A stretch of 64,000 nucleotides of DNA from CAYRGQ01 sp964423925 (GCA_964423925.1 CAYRGQ010000001.1:186001-250000), one strand, 5' to 3'; positions 16,869 to 25,338 are shown, numbered from the stretch's first letter. The notes: generated by a model not told the origin, from the sequence alone. Made by a program: numbers and translations.

Positions 16869-17201
16869 ATGAAAAGTTATCTATTCCTTGCGGCAGCCAT
16901 CGTATGCGAAACACTGGCCACCTCTTTCTTGAAGAGAACCGACCAATTCACCAAGCCCCTGCCGACCATCATCTTTGCCGTGGCCATGGCCGCTTCGTTC
17001 TATCTCTTGTCGTTTGCGCTCAAAGAAATTCCCATCGGTATCGCGTACGCCATCTGGTCTGCAGTTGGTATCGTGCTGATTTCCTTAGTGGGATATTTTA
17101 TATACCAGCAACACCTGGATTTACCGGCGATCGTGGGAATTGCCTTTATTGTTGTCGGCGTGATCATTATCAATATGTTCTCTAAGTCGACCGCACACTG
17201 A
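16869..17201 (+). CDS. Small multidrug resistance (SMR) family transporter
   Basis: A 110-residue protein with four membrane helices, the size and layout of EmrE-like transporters. The essential proton and substrate glutamate is E14, in the VCETLATSFLK segment of helix 1. The central motif PIGIAYAIWSAVGIV in helix 3 is the family signature. These pumps exchange protons for cationic drugs or guanidinium. The GIAYAIWSAVG form is nearer the EmrE than the Gdx branch, but the substrate is uncertain. Confidence 0.92.
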   Translation: MKSYLFLAAAIVCETLATSFLKRTDQFTKPLPTIIFAVAMAASFYLLSFALKEIPIGIAYAIWSAVGIVLISLVGYFIYQQHLDLPAIVGIAFIVVGVIIINMFSKSTAH

Positions 17202-17205
17202 TAGC

Positions 17206-17955
17206 CTAACGGGCCGGAGTTTTCATGGATTTTTCTCCTAAAATCCAGCGCGTTTTGCGTGGTGGATTCAGTTTTACACTCGGGGATCGCTCGGCGTATT
17301 TCCGGATGTGTTGGGTCACTTCCTGTACGTCGTCACTAAACAGAAGCAGGTCCATGTCCTCCTCGCTGATCGTGCGTTCTTCGATCATCCGATTAATGTG
17401 GTTGATAATGTCTTGGTGGAAATCCACGCCCATGACGACGATGGGGAACTGTTCGATTTTCTTGGTCTGGATGAGCGTGAGGGTCTCGAAAAACTCGTCG
17501 AGCGTACCAAACCCGCCCGGCAGTACGATAAATGCAAACGAGTATTTGCGCAGTAGCTCTTTGCGCACAAAGAAATACTCCAAGTTCACGAATTTGTCGA
17601 GATAAGGGTTTTCTTTTTGTTCGTGTGGCAGAACAATGTTGAAGCCCACGGATAGGCCTCCCACATCCTTCGCCCCTCGGTTAGCGGCTTCCATAATGCC
17701 CGGCCCACCGCCCGTCATAATGGCGAATCCCAACTTCGAAATCTCAGCCGATACCTCGCGGGCCATACGGTAATAGCGGTGGTTTTCATCAAAGCGAGCC
17801 GAGCCGAACACGGTCACGCAGGGTCCGATGAAGTGCATGGTTCGGAAGCCTTTGATAAACTGGGCAAAAACGCCTGCGACGTACTTCAGCTCGTTCCAGC
17901 GCGAGCGCGGGCCACGGAAAAATTTCTGTTCTTCGTTTACATATGAATTACTCAT
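17206..17955 (-). CDS. LOG family protein (TIGR00730, nucleotide phosphoribohydrolase-like)
   Basis: A 249-residue Rossmann-fold enzyme. The conserved motifs GGGPGIMEAANRGA and PGGFGTLDEFFE mark the LOG family, which cleaves the N-glycosidic bond of AMP-like 5'-monophosphates, releasing base and ribose 5-phosphate. The bacterial substrate may be AMP or a modified nucleotide. About 45 extra residues precede the core, as in the larger LOG subtype. The start codon overlaps the stop of the upstream ATP-cone/nuclease gene (ATGA), so the two are very likely co-translated. Confidence 0.88.
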   Translation of the reverse strand: MSNSYVNEEQKFFRGPRSRWNELKYVAGVFAQFIKGFRTMHFIGPCVTVFGSARFDENHRYYRMAREVSAEISKLGFAIMTGGGPGIMEAANRGAKDVGGLSVGFNIVLPHEQKENPYLDKFVNLEYFFVRKELLRKYSFAFIVLPGGFGTLDEFFETLTLIQTKKIEQFPIVVMGVDFHQDIINHINRMIEERTISEEDMDLLLFSDDVQEVTQHIRKYAERSPSVKLNPPRKTRWILGEKSMKTPAR

Positions 17956-18809
17956 GCTGTGGTCTTTTTAGTGGTATAGTTGGGGTTATTGACCAGCGCG
18001 TTTGCTTCGGCAATAACCTGTTTCTTTTTTCGCCCCGTTATCGCCAGGGTATCCAACAGCTGCGACTGGTGGAGCAGATCGTCGACCAGGATGCAGCCGG
18101 CATTCAGCAGCGTCTCCCGTTCGCGTTTCACAAGCGTGGTGAGGCAGGTGATGGGATAAAGTCCGGCACTATCTACGCGCACTTTAATGCTTGACGCCTG
18201 GGGATAATCCCACGCCAGCAAGCGGATGCCGTAATGCTCACCAAAGGCGATGGCGTCCTTGGTCCAATACGTGTTTGTCACAAGCCAGCCTTGCGAGAAC
18301 GGCAACGAACGCCCGAAATATTCGAATTGCTTGCCCGCCGTATCGTTAAAGCGCGATAGAAAGTACATCGGTGTGGTCACGCTGACTTTCGCTTCCATCG
18401 TGTTGCGAAACTTGCATTCGATCAGTAGCTGTTCGTCGGCGCGCTGAGCGACCACGTCTACCTCGTGGCTGACGGCATTTCCCACAATCGTGTGGCCCGT
18501 CATCGTCTTATAGCCGAGGTGTGCGAACAATTTGGCTACCCATTTTTCAAAGTGATAACCGGCCGGGCCTAGTTCCATCAGCGCGCGTTTGAGATTGTAG
18601 CGCGCCGCGAAAGAGTTTGACTTCTTTTTTAGGAACCGAAACGCGAGCTTGTAAATATCCTTGGTGTGCATGCCTTCGTAAAGGCAGGGGAGTATGGCTT
18701 GGAGGACATCTTGCACATCGTCTTCCGATGCTCCTGACTTGGTGAGTGAGTTCTCCAGTCGGGTAATGTCAAAATCCTCCAGTTCTCCGGAATGTTTCCT
18801 TACTTTCAT
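17952..18809 (-). CDS. ATP-cone domain fused to an Mrr-like restriction endonuclease domain
   Basis: A 285-residue protein. Residues 1-82 match an ATP-cone, the nucleotide-sensing module of ribonucleotide reductase and NrdR (start VRKHSGELEDFD, end AARYNLKRALMELG). Residues 86-180 match the Mrr_cat PD-(D/E)xK nuclease fold, with candidate catalytic residues E88, D118 (HEVDVVAQ) and E131/K133 (LIECKF). The C-terminal third is helical and unassigned. No methyltransferase is nearby, so it is not a standard restriction system. It overlaps the LOG gene by four bases. A nucleotide-gated nuclease is the natural reading, but untested. Confidence 0.8.
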   Translation of the reverse strand: MKVRKHSGELEDFDITRLENSLTKSGASEDDVQDVLQAILPCLYEGMHTKDIYKLAFRFLKKKSNSFAARYNLKRALMELGPAGYHFEKWVAKLFAHLGYKTMTGHTIVGNAVSHEVDVVAQRADEQLLIECKFRNTMEAKVSVTTPMYFLSRFNDTAGKQFEYFGRSLPFSQGWLVTNTYWTKDAIAFGEHYGIRLLAWDYPQASSIKVRVDSAGLYPITCLTTLVKRERETLLNAGCILVDDLLHQSQLLDTLAITGRKKKQVIAEANALVNNPNYTTKKTTA

Positions 18810-19001
18810 GCAATGTCAACTGTTGCCGGACAAGATAATTTTTTTTTGTGTGGTAGCAAAACGCGATGCGGGAGCGTGTCAGCCTGGCCACCGCACTCGA
18901 CGCGGTGTGCGGAATATTACACGCAAAAGCGGGATAATTGTGCTATTTTTCGTTTATTCGTTGTGCGTTACCCACTCAATACTTACAAATCGTATGCTAT
19001 C

Positions 19002-20252
19002 ATGATCAAGATAGGAACTATTATCGCTTGCTCCATAACCACCTTGTCTACCCTGCAAGGTGTCGCGCAGGAGACTTCCCACCAGGATTCGGCGGTACGT
19101 GCTGCGGCCGCGCGCATCCACCAAGACGTGTTTACCCTAGATTCACATGGCGACTTGCCTTATTTTATGTCTACGCGTCCGGATTTTGACGTTTCGAAGT
19201 GGAATGATGTGTCCGTCACCGGCTCGCAGATCGACTTGCCTCGGATGCGCCAGGGCGGATTGGATGGGATGTTCTTGGCGGTCTATGTCGGGCAAGGGGA
19301 CCGAACGCCAGCGGGGCATGAGGCGGCTATCGCCCAGGGCTTAAAGCTGTTCGATATCATTCATGGCATCGCAGCCAAGCATCCGGATCTGGCGGGCATC
19401 GCCACCAGCGAAGCGGAAGCCCGGGCGCTAAAGGCTGCGGGTCGCAGGGCCCTCTTCATCGGGGTTGAGAATGGGTATGCCATCGGTAATGATCTTGGGA
19501 TGCTTAAGAAGCATTATGACCTGGGCGCACGCTACATGACCTTGTCCCATACGCGCAACAACGATATCTGCGACTCATCGACCGACACGCCCGAGCATGG
19601 TGGCCTGAGCGCATTCGGCAAGGAGGTGGTGCGCGAGATGAACCGGCTCGGCATGCTGATTGACGTTTCCCACATTTCCGACGAAGCTTTTTTTGACTGC
19701 TTGGAATTTTCGCAAGCCCCCGTGGTGGCTACCCACAGCTCGGCACGCGCGCTGTATGATCATCCACGCAATCTTTCGGATGATATGATCATCGCGCTAG
19801 CCAAAAAAGGCGGCGTGGTGCAGATGAACATGTTCAGCGCGTATATGAAAGACGATAGTCCGGAGCGAATTGCTGCATTGGAAGCGCTTAATGCTAAATA
19901 TCCACGCACAGCGGATATGTCAGATGCAACACGGAAGGCGAGGGCTGAAGCCTTGGAAAAGCTGAATGCGCGATTGCCATACGAGCGGGCTACCTTGGAA
20001 ATGGCCATCGATCATATCGACCACATCGTCCGCCTGGTTGGCATTGACCACGTCGGCATCGGGCCAGACTTGGACGGGGGCGGAGGCGTTACCGGGATGT
20101 ATGACGCAAGCGAAGCAGGCAACATCACTTATGAGCTGGTTCGGCGAGGCTACAGCGAGGAGGACATCGCCAAAATATGGAGCGGCAATTTCTTTCGGGT
20201 GATGGCGGCCGCGCAGGAAACCGCGCGCTGTATTCAAGATTCGAGCTATTAA
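19002..20252 (+). CDS. Membrane dipeptidase (peptidase M19), exported
   Basis: A 416-residue zinc dipeptidase with a signal peptide (about residues 1-22, ending VAQ). Metal ligands typical of renal dipeptidase are H49 and D51 in DSHGD, the glutamate in GVENGYAIG, and histidines in DVSHISD and ATHSSAR. The late motif GIDHVGIGPDLDGG is also diagnostic. The ATG at 19002 gives the signal sequence. A DUF423 gene starts 8 bases downstream. In the periplasm it would hydrolyse dipeptides, including D-amino-acid forms from peptidoglycan. Confidence 0.9.
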   Translation: MIKIGTIIACSITTLSTLQGVAQETSHQDSAVRAAAARIHQDVFTLDSHGDLPYFMSTRPDFDVSKWNDVSVTGSQIDLPRMRQGGLDGMFLAVYVGQGDRTPAGHEAAIAQGLKLFDIIHGIAAKHPDLAGIATSEAEARALKAAGRRALFIGVENGYAIGNDLGMLKKHYDLGARYMTLSHTRNNDICDSSTDTPEHGGLSAFGKEVVREMNRLGMLIDVSHISDEAFFDCLEFSQAPVVATHSSARALYDHPRNLSDDMIIALAKKGGVVQMNMFSAYMKDDSPERIAALEALNAKYPRTADMSDATRKARAEALEKLNARLPYERATLEMAIDHIDHIVRLVGIDHVGIGPDLDGGGGVTGMYDASEAGNITYELVRRGYSEEDIAKIWSGNFFRVMAAAQETARCIQDSSY

Positions 20253-20260
20253 ATGCAGGT

Positions 20261-20620
20261 ATGATGAATAACTTAGCGTTTACACTCGGCGCGGCATTTG
20301 GAGTCCTAGGGATTATTTTGGGTGCATTCGGCGCCCACGCGCTCAAAAAGAAGTTTACGCCCGACCAGCAACAAAGTTTTGAGGTTGGTGTGCGTTACCA
20401 ATTGTACCATGCGATCGTCCTATTGGTCGTGGGGCTGCAGGGCGGCTTTTCGTCTGCGGTCACCTGGTTGTTCGTGGGCGGCATCATTCTCTTCTCATTC
20501 AGCATTTACGGGCTATGCCTCACGGCTGCGTTCGGCCGTAAATGGCGTTTTTTGGGACCAATAACACCATTGGGTGGACTGCTGCTGGTGGCCGGGTGGC
20601 TCGCCCTGCTGTTGGGCTAA
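20261..20620 (+). CDS. DUF423 family membrane protein
   Basis: A 119-residue protein with four membrane helices. GAFGAHALK near residue 25 and the YQLYHAIVLL segment are signatures of DUF423 (YgdD-like) proteins, which have no established function. Two ATG codons are possible (20261 and 20264). It lies 8 bases after the dipeptidase gene, so they probably share a transcript. Confidence 0.85.
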   Translation: MMNNLAFTLGAAFGVLGIILGAFGAHALKKKFTPDQQQSFEVGVRYQLYHAIVLLVVGLQGGFSSAVTWLFVGGIILFSFSIYGLCLTAAFGRKWRFLGPITPLGGLLLVAGWLALLLG

Positions 20621-20635
20621 CTTTGCCGCTCCCAC

Positions 20636-21622
20636 TTATAGCAAGGCTTCCCGCAGCGCTTCGGCCGATTTCGGCGAGAGGTAACCCAGCGGGATGTCAA
20701 ACACCGTCCGCGCTCCCGTTTGTCCTTCCCGTGCCAATCTCCCCACTGCGCGCGCGTAGGCTACTAGGACGCTAGCCGTAAACTCCGGATTACTTTCCAA
20801 TGCCAATGTAAATTCTACGCGTTGTTTAGCACCGCTGCCAGTCTTCCCCGAACGGAAGACCGTGCCACCATGCGGCATTCCTGCATGGTTCTCGCGCAAC
20901 TCCTCCTCGGTGATGAAGTGCACGGTGGTTTCATAGGGTTCGAAATAGTGGGGCATTTCCTTAATGGTGCGCTCGATTTGCGCGCGATCGGCGCCTTCTT
21001 CCGGTACCACATAGCATACGCGCTGGTGACGTTGAGCAGTGGTTAGTGCTGGTGCTTCGCCCGAACGGACCTGTTCCATAGCTTGTTCGGAAGGTATCGT
21101 GTACTGCACGCCGTTTTTGACGCCCGCTACACGGCGTACCGCGTCGGAGTGGCCCTGGCTTAGCCCTTTGCCCCAGAACGTATGCGTGTCGCCTTCGGGT
21201 AGGACAGTTTCGCCCAACAGGCGGGCCATTGAAAATAACCCTGGATCCCAGCCGGTGGAAATCAGCGAGACGGTCTTAGCCGCTTTCGCAACGGCATCCA
21301 CTTCGGCAAAATACGCGGGAATTTTGGCGTGGGTATCAAAACTATCGACCGTGTTGAACCATTGGGCCACGGCGGGAACCTGTTCGGGAAGGTCTTTTGA
21401 AGAGCCGCCGCACAGCACCATGACGTCGATGTTTTGCTTGAACGCTTCGATGTCGTCCAGCGATACGGCGTTTTCCAAACCCAGCTCGGCCGGTGCACGC
21501 CGTGTAAAGATCGCTACCAGTTCCATGTCTGGGTTTTGACGCAGGGCCCGAACGACGCCTTTTCCTAAATTTCCGTATCCTATAATGCCGATTCGCAACG
21601 GCCTGCTCGTTGTGTTTTCCAT
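20636..21622 (-). CDS. ddh: meso-Diaminopimelate D-dehydrogenase
   Basis: A 328-residue NADPH-dependent enzyme that makes meso-diaminopimelate in one step from tetrahydrodipicolinate, supplying lysine and peptidoglycan. The N-terminal dinucleotide fold has GIIGYGNLGKG at residues 13-23. Family segments include CGGSSKDLPEQ, NTVDSFDTH, STGWDPGLFS and the GLSQGHSDAVRR active-site loop. The ATG at 21622 was preferred over upstream codons because the Rossmann strand begins ten residues later. It is convergent with the DUF423 gene, 15 bases apart. Confidence 0.93.
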   Translation of the reverse strand: MENTTSRPLRIGIIGYGNLGKGVVRALRQNPDMELVAIFTRRAPAELGLENAVSLDDIEAFKQNIDVMVLCGGSSKDLPEQVPAVAQWFNTVDSFDTHAKIPAYFAEVDAVAKAAKTVSLISTGWDPGLFSMARLLGETVLPEGDTHTFWGKGLSQGHSDAVRRVAGVKNGVQYTIPSEQAMEQVRSGEAPALTTAQRHQRVCYVVPEEGADRAQIERTIKEMPHYFEPYETTVHFITEEELRENHAGMPHGGTVFRSGKTGSGAKQRVEFTLALESNPEFTASVLVAYARAVGRLAREGQTGARTVFDIPLGYLSPKSAEALREALL

Positions 21623-21795
21623 ATTCAAGGTTGTGACGCCCCATTGCGGGCGTTGTCGATTTTCGGGCGAAGATAGCCAAAAAAACATGGACCCATAAAA
21701 AAGTAATTTTTTTTGAACTTTGTTCTACGCTGCTTGTTCTATAGCCAGTTAAAGGTTATTTCTATTCATTATTCAGGTTTAATAATTGGTTAGTT

Positions 21796-21830
21796 AAAAA
21801 GCCCCGATCCTCCCCGTTTCGGGGCTTTTT
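21796..21830 (+). terminator. Strong terminator in a divergent intergenic region, no gene in front of it
   Basis: A 12-bp stem AAAAAGCCCCGA/TCGGGGCTTTTT with an 11-base loop; T-runs occur in both directions. The 320-base gap 21623-21942 lies between diverging genes (ddh on minus, the PfpI-like gene on plus), so neither gene ends here. It implies a short transcript from within the gap, an attenuator of the PfpI-like gene, or a barrier. No coding frame is seen in the gap. Confidence 0.8.
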
Positions 21831-21942
21831 CGTGCAATTTTGTCAATCATGAAGTGCGATTCGTGTTTTTCCCAACGATTGCCGGCGTAAAGTGTCTTTT
21901 AGTCACACGAAGGAAAAAAAACAGAAAAGAAAGGAAAAAATC

Positions 21943-22515
21943 ATGGCGGAATTAAGAGGACGTAAAGTAGCAATTTTAACGGAAGATGGGTTCGAGGAAA
22001 TCGAATTGACCAGTCCAAAAGATGCGCTGGAGCTGGCCGGCGCCATTGTGCATATTGTGTCGCCGCAGCGCGAGACGGTACGTAGTATGTCAAAAGGGGA
22101 GTGGAAGTCGGAATTTCCAGTCGACGTGCCCCTCGATGAGGCTTCTCCCGAAGGGTATGACGCCCTACTAATCCCGGGAGGGGTCGTGAATCCAGATGCG
22201 CTGCGGACCAACGAGGCTGCCCTGCGCTTTGTGCGTCACTTTTTTGACACGAGCAAGCCCGTGGCGGCGATTTGCCACGGACCGCAGGTGTTGATTAATG
22301 CGCAAGAGGTGGAAGGCAGGGCCATGACCTCCGTCGATGCCATCGAAATCGATCTGCGCAATGCTGGCGCGCTCTGGGAGGATAGCGAAGTCGTGGTCGA
22401 CCGCGGGTTGGTAACGAGCCGTACGCCGGAGGACTTGCCCGCGTTCAATACGGCAATCGTTCAGGAGTTTGCTGGGAACGGCCAGCCTACGAGTTCCTCC
22501 GGTGGATTAGGGTGA
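21943..22515 (+). CDS. DJ-1/PfpI family protein (general stress protein 18-like)
   Basis: A 190-residue class I glutamine amidotransferase-like protein. The nucleophile elbow AAICHGPQVL places C111 next to H112, and the acidic partner lies near residues 18-20 in DGFEEIEL. Family members act as deglycases, chaperones or hydrolases for damaged proteins; the true activity is debated. The ATG at 21943 sits in an A-rich region. An intrinsic terminator 113 bases upstream may act on its leader. Confidence 0.88.
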   Translation: MAELRGRKVAILTEDGFEEIELTSPKDALELAGAIVHIVSPQRETVRSMSKGEWKSEFPVDVPLDEASPEGYDALLIPGGVVNPDALRTNEAALRFVRHFFDTSKPVAAICHGPQVLINAQEVEGRAMTSVDAIEIDLRNAGALWEDSEVVVDRGLVTSRTPEDLPAFNTAIVQEFAGNGQPTSSSGGLG

Positions 22516-22578
22516 AGCCGGCGCGTTATATGGGCTCCCGATCTCGCGTTACGGTAAGCAAATTAATTGCTAATATTG

Positions 22579-22609
22579 TTTGAATATTGGCCGAATAAAC
22601 GTACATTTG
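22579..22609 (+). promoter_or_regulatory. Bacteroidota consensus promoter of rpmH
   Basis: TTTG (22579-22582) and TACATTTG (22602-22609) are separated by 19 bases, an exact match to the TTTG-N19-TAnnTTTG pattern. The predicted start near 22616 leaves a leader of about 50 bases before the rpmH ATG at 22667. This is the clearest promoter in the window. Confidence 0.75.
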
Positions 22610-22666
22610 CACTCCGAAATCGGAGTAGGTTATATAACGCATCAAGAAAATACATTACAATAGGTC

Positions 22667-22825
22667 ATGAAAAGAACATTTCAGCCATCGCGACGCAAGA
22701 GAAAAAACAAACATGGATTTAGAGAGCGTATGAGCTCTGCCAATGGTCGTCGCGTACTTGCCGCCCGTAGGGCTAAAGGACGGAGACGCCTGAGCGTATC
22801 TGACGAGGCTCGCCACAAGCGCTAG
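22667..22825 (+). CDS. rpmH: 50S ribosomal protein L34
   Basis: A 52-residue highly basic protein beginning MKRTFQPSRRKRKNKHGF, with the RMSSANGRRVLAARRAKGR segment that defines L34. It is a structural protein of the large ribosomal subunit. The strong consensus promoter lies just upstream, and rnpA follows after 65 bases, the conserved bacterial order. Confidence 0.97.
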   Translation: MKRTFQPSRRKRKNKHGFRERMSSANGRRVLAARRAKGRRRLSVSDEARHKR

Positions 22826-22890
22826 GGTCGCGTATGGCCGGTGACTGCTGCATCCGGAGCCCGCGCCGGTTTCTGGAATAGTCATCGATC

Positions 22891-23256
22891 ATGGAAAGAT
22901 ATACATTCAAGAAGGAAGAACGGTTATGTGCTAAAAGGTCTATTGACGACCTTTTCACTAACGGTTCTTCCTTTGTTTTATATCCTTTTCGCATCGTATA
23001 CCTCCGAAGGCCGCTCGACGGCGTGCCGGTGCAAATGCTGGTGTCGGTAGCCAAACGCCGGTTTCCACGTGCGGTAGACCGTAACCTGCTGAAACGCCGT
23101 ATCCGTGAGTGCTACCGTCTCAACAAGGCTGCGTATCTGACTCCCCAGAACCAACAAGGGCAGTTGCTGCTGGCTATCCAATATATCGGTAAGGAAGTGT
23201 TGAGCTACGACCGAATACGTAGTCGCCTAGTCGAAGCGCTTGCTAACGTGAAATAA
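22891..23256 (+). CDS. rnpA: Ribonuclease P protein component
   Basis: A 121-residue basic protein that binds the RNase P RNA and helps process tRNA 5' ends. The RNR motif region KRRFPRAVDRNLLKRRIRE lies in the middle (about residues 56-74). It starts with the usual TFKKEERL. It lies between rpmH and yidD as in many genomes. Confidence 0.95.
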   Translation: MERYTFKKEERLCAKRSIDDLFTNGSSFVLYPFRIVYLRRPLDGVPVQMLVSVAKRRFPRAVDRNLLKRRIRECYRLNKAAYLTPQNQQGQLLLAIQYIGKEVLSYDRIRSRLVEALANVK

Positions 23257-23259
23257 GCC

Positions 23260-23508
23260 ATGTGGAAGCAGATATGGGAAAACGGAATAAAGAGGCTTCT
23301 AGGCGGACTTTTTCTGCTGTTGATACGCGCCTATCAAATATTGTTGTCGCCTATGCTTGGCGCATCGTGTCGTTATTCGCCCACCTGTTCGCAATATGGG
23401 GTCGAAGCAATCCGAAAATACGGTCCATTTAAAGGTGGGTGGCTCACACTCAAACGTATCGCAAGGTGCCATCCTTGGGGTGGGCATGGACACGATCCCG
23501 TACCATAA
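23260..23508 (+). CDS. yidD: Membrane protein insertion efficiency factor YidD
   Basis: An 82-residue protein with an amphipathic N-terminal segment and the YidD signature: YQILLSPMLGASCRYSPTCS, then GPFKGGWLTLKRIARCHPWGGHG. Three conserved cysteines are present. It assists membrane protein insertion together with YidC. It begins three bases after the rnpA stop. yidC itself is not in the next position. Confidence 0.95.
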   Translation: MWKQIWENGIKRLLGGLFLLLIRAYQILLSPMLGASCRYSPTCSQYGVEAIRKYGPFKGGWLTLKRIARCHPWGGHGHDPVP

Positions 23509-23540
23509 GCCCATTTTTCGTCGCCACGTAATACCTTGCC

Positions 23541-24245
23541 ATGAATATTCCTTTTATACTGCATATTGAAACCGCTACTCCGGTATGTTCGGTCGCCCTC
23601 TCCCGGGGACCGGAATGCCTAGTGGTTCGCGAACTTGACGAACCTAACATCCATGCCTCCCAACTCACGGTGTTAATCGATCAAGCACTGACCGACGTGG
23701 GTGTTTCGTTTGCCGACCTGGCAGCGGTATCCGTCAGCATGGGGCCGGGGTCGTATACCGGCCTGCGGATTGGCGTCTCTACGGCAAAAGGCCTTTGCTA
23801 TGCCCTGGATATCCCGTTAGTGGCCGTGCGTACGCTCGACGCTATGGCGGAGGGATTTTCGCTCCATCACGGCGAACACATTGGCCGCGATACGCTGTTG
23901 GTACCCATGATCGATGCGCGCCGTATGGAGGTTTATATGGCGGGGTATAATGCGAAGATCGAACGTGTCATTGATGTCGTGGCACGTGTTATCGATGGCG
24001 ATTCCTTTGCTCATCACACGAATGATAGCCCGATATGGCTTTTTGGTAGTGGAGCGAGCAAGTTTTCGACCTTATTTGAAGATGACGCTAGGGTGTTGGT
24101 CTCGCCAGGCTTCAAGAATTCAGCGGCTTTTTTAGTCAAGCTAGCCTACGAAGCATACCGCAAGAGGAGTTTTGAAGACGTCGTGTATTTCGAACCGTAT
24201 TATCTGAAAGAGTTTGTAGCGACGACGCCAAAAACGAGTCGGTAG
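23541..24245 (+). CDS. tsaB: tRNA threonylcarbamoyladenosine biosynthesis protein TsaB
   Basis: A 234-residue ASKHA-fold protein that pairs with TsaD (and TsaE) to make t6A37 in ANN-decoding tRNAs. The N-terminal ILHIETATPVCSVAL, the GPGSYTGLRIGVSTAKG motif and the VRTLDAMA segment are characteristic. It follows yidD after 32 bases. Co-transcription from the rpmH promoter is plausible. Confidence 0.94.
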   Translation: MNIPFILHIETATPVCSVALSRGPECLVVRELDEPNIHASQLTVLIDQALTDVGVSFADLAAVSVSMGPGSYTGLRIGVSTAKGLCYALDIPLVAVRTLDAMAEGFSLHHGEHIGRDTLLVPMIDARRMEVYMAGYNAKIERVIDVVARVIDGDSFAHHTNDSPIWLFGSGASKFSTLFEDDARVLVSPGFKNSAAFLVKLAYEAYRKRSFEDVVYFEPYYLKEFVATTPKTSR

Positions 24246-24293
24246 GGTAGCCAAACGTCGGCGGGGGCTTTAGGCCAATGCCCATGCAGTGTT

Positions 24294-25271
24294 TTAATCA
24301 GCTAACAGCAGTTCCCGCGCTGTCTTTTCGTCTTCCCGCATTTGTTCAGTCAGCTCCTCGATGGAGCCAAACCATTGGTCGTGGCGAATGAAGTGGAGGA
24401 ACTTAACCCGCAGGGTTTTTCCGTATAGATCCCTATCAAAATCAAAGAGGTGCACCTCAATGCTTCTTTCTAAGCCGTCCACCGTGGGGCGGTTGCCAAT
24501 ATATCCCATGCCAGACGCAACTAAGGACGGCTGTTCGGGGCGGTAATCGCCGGTGATGACTTCTTGGGGCTGGATCACCGCTACCTCCACGGCATAAATG
24601 CCGTATGCAGGGATGAGTTTGTGGGTTTCGGGGATCTGCAGATTTGCGGTGGGAAAACCGATTTTTCGCCCTAGTTGGCTCCCCCGAACCACCGTTCCAG
24701 ACAACAGGAAGGGATAACCCAAGTAACTGTTCGCTGTTTGTATGTCACCCTTGATGAGGGATTCGCGTATTTTCGTCGAGGACACGGCCACGTCCTCAAT
24801 ATCCTGTTCCGGAATCTGCTCGACTTCGTAGCCGTAGATGTCCGCAAATTTCAACAGATCAGGCAAGGAGCCGATTCTGTCCTTCCCAAAGTGATGGTCG
24901 TAACCGATTACGATTTTTCGTGTGCCGATTTTAGCGATCAAAATATCGCGGATATATTCCTCGGGCGACTGGTTGGAGAAATCGCGCGTGAACGGGGTGA
25001 GGATCAGATGGTCTATGCCGGCTTTGGCGATCAGATCGATCTTTTCGGACAAATCATTGATGAGGCGTAGGCTATCGTCTTCTGGGTGGAGAATGAGGCG
25101 TGGGTGGGGAAAGAACGTAAGCAAGACCGACTCCCCGTTGATTTCCTGCGCACACGTTTTTAGGGTGCTGAGTATCTTTTGGTGGCCGACATGGACACCG
25201 TCAAAGGTGCCGATGGTGACCACGGCATTGTCTAACGGTGTGAAATCGGCGATATCTCGGTAAATCCTCAT
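24294..25271 (-). CDS. ribF: Bifunctional riboflavin kinase/FMN adenylyltransferase
   Basis: A 325-residue enzyme making FMN and FAD from riboflavin. The N-terminal adenylyltransferase domain (about 1-185) has TIGTFDGVHVGHQKI with the HxGH-type motif. The C-terminal kinase domain has GSQLGRKIGFPTANL and ends with the DLYGKTLRVKFLHFIR segment. It is convergent with tsaB and lies downstream of truB on the minus strand. Confidence 0.95.
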   Translation of the reverse strand: MRIYRDIADFTPLDNAVVTIGTFDGVHVGHQKILSTLKTCAQEINGESVLLTFFPHPRLILHPEDDSLRLINDLSEKIDLIAKAGIDHLILTPFTRDFSNQSPEEYIRDILIAKIGTRKIVIGYDHHFGKDRIGSLPDLLKFADIYGYEVEQIPEQDIEDVAVSSTKIRESLIKGDIQTANSYLGYPFLLSGTVVRGSQLGRKIGFPTANLQIPETHKLIPAYGIYAVEVAVIQPQEVITGDYRPEQPSLVASGMGYIGNRPTVDGLERSIEVHLFDFDRDLYGKTLRVKFLHFIRHDQWFGSIEELTEQMREDEKTARELLLAD

Positions 25272-25288
25272 CCTGCGCTAATTTTGTG

Positions 25289-25296
25289 CAAAGGTA
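25289..25296 (-). promoter_or_regulatory. Possible -7 box of ribF
   Basis: On the minus strand TACCTTTG occurs 18 bases before the ribF ATG at 25271. No TTG -33 box was found at the usual distance, and the leader would be very short, so ribF may instead be read from the truB transcript. Confidence 0.3.
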
Positions 25297-25338
25297 ATGG
25301 TTTTAGGTGCTTGTAGGAAATGTTTCTACCCGATCGGG

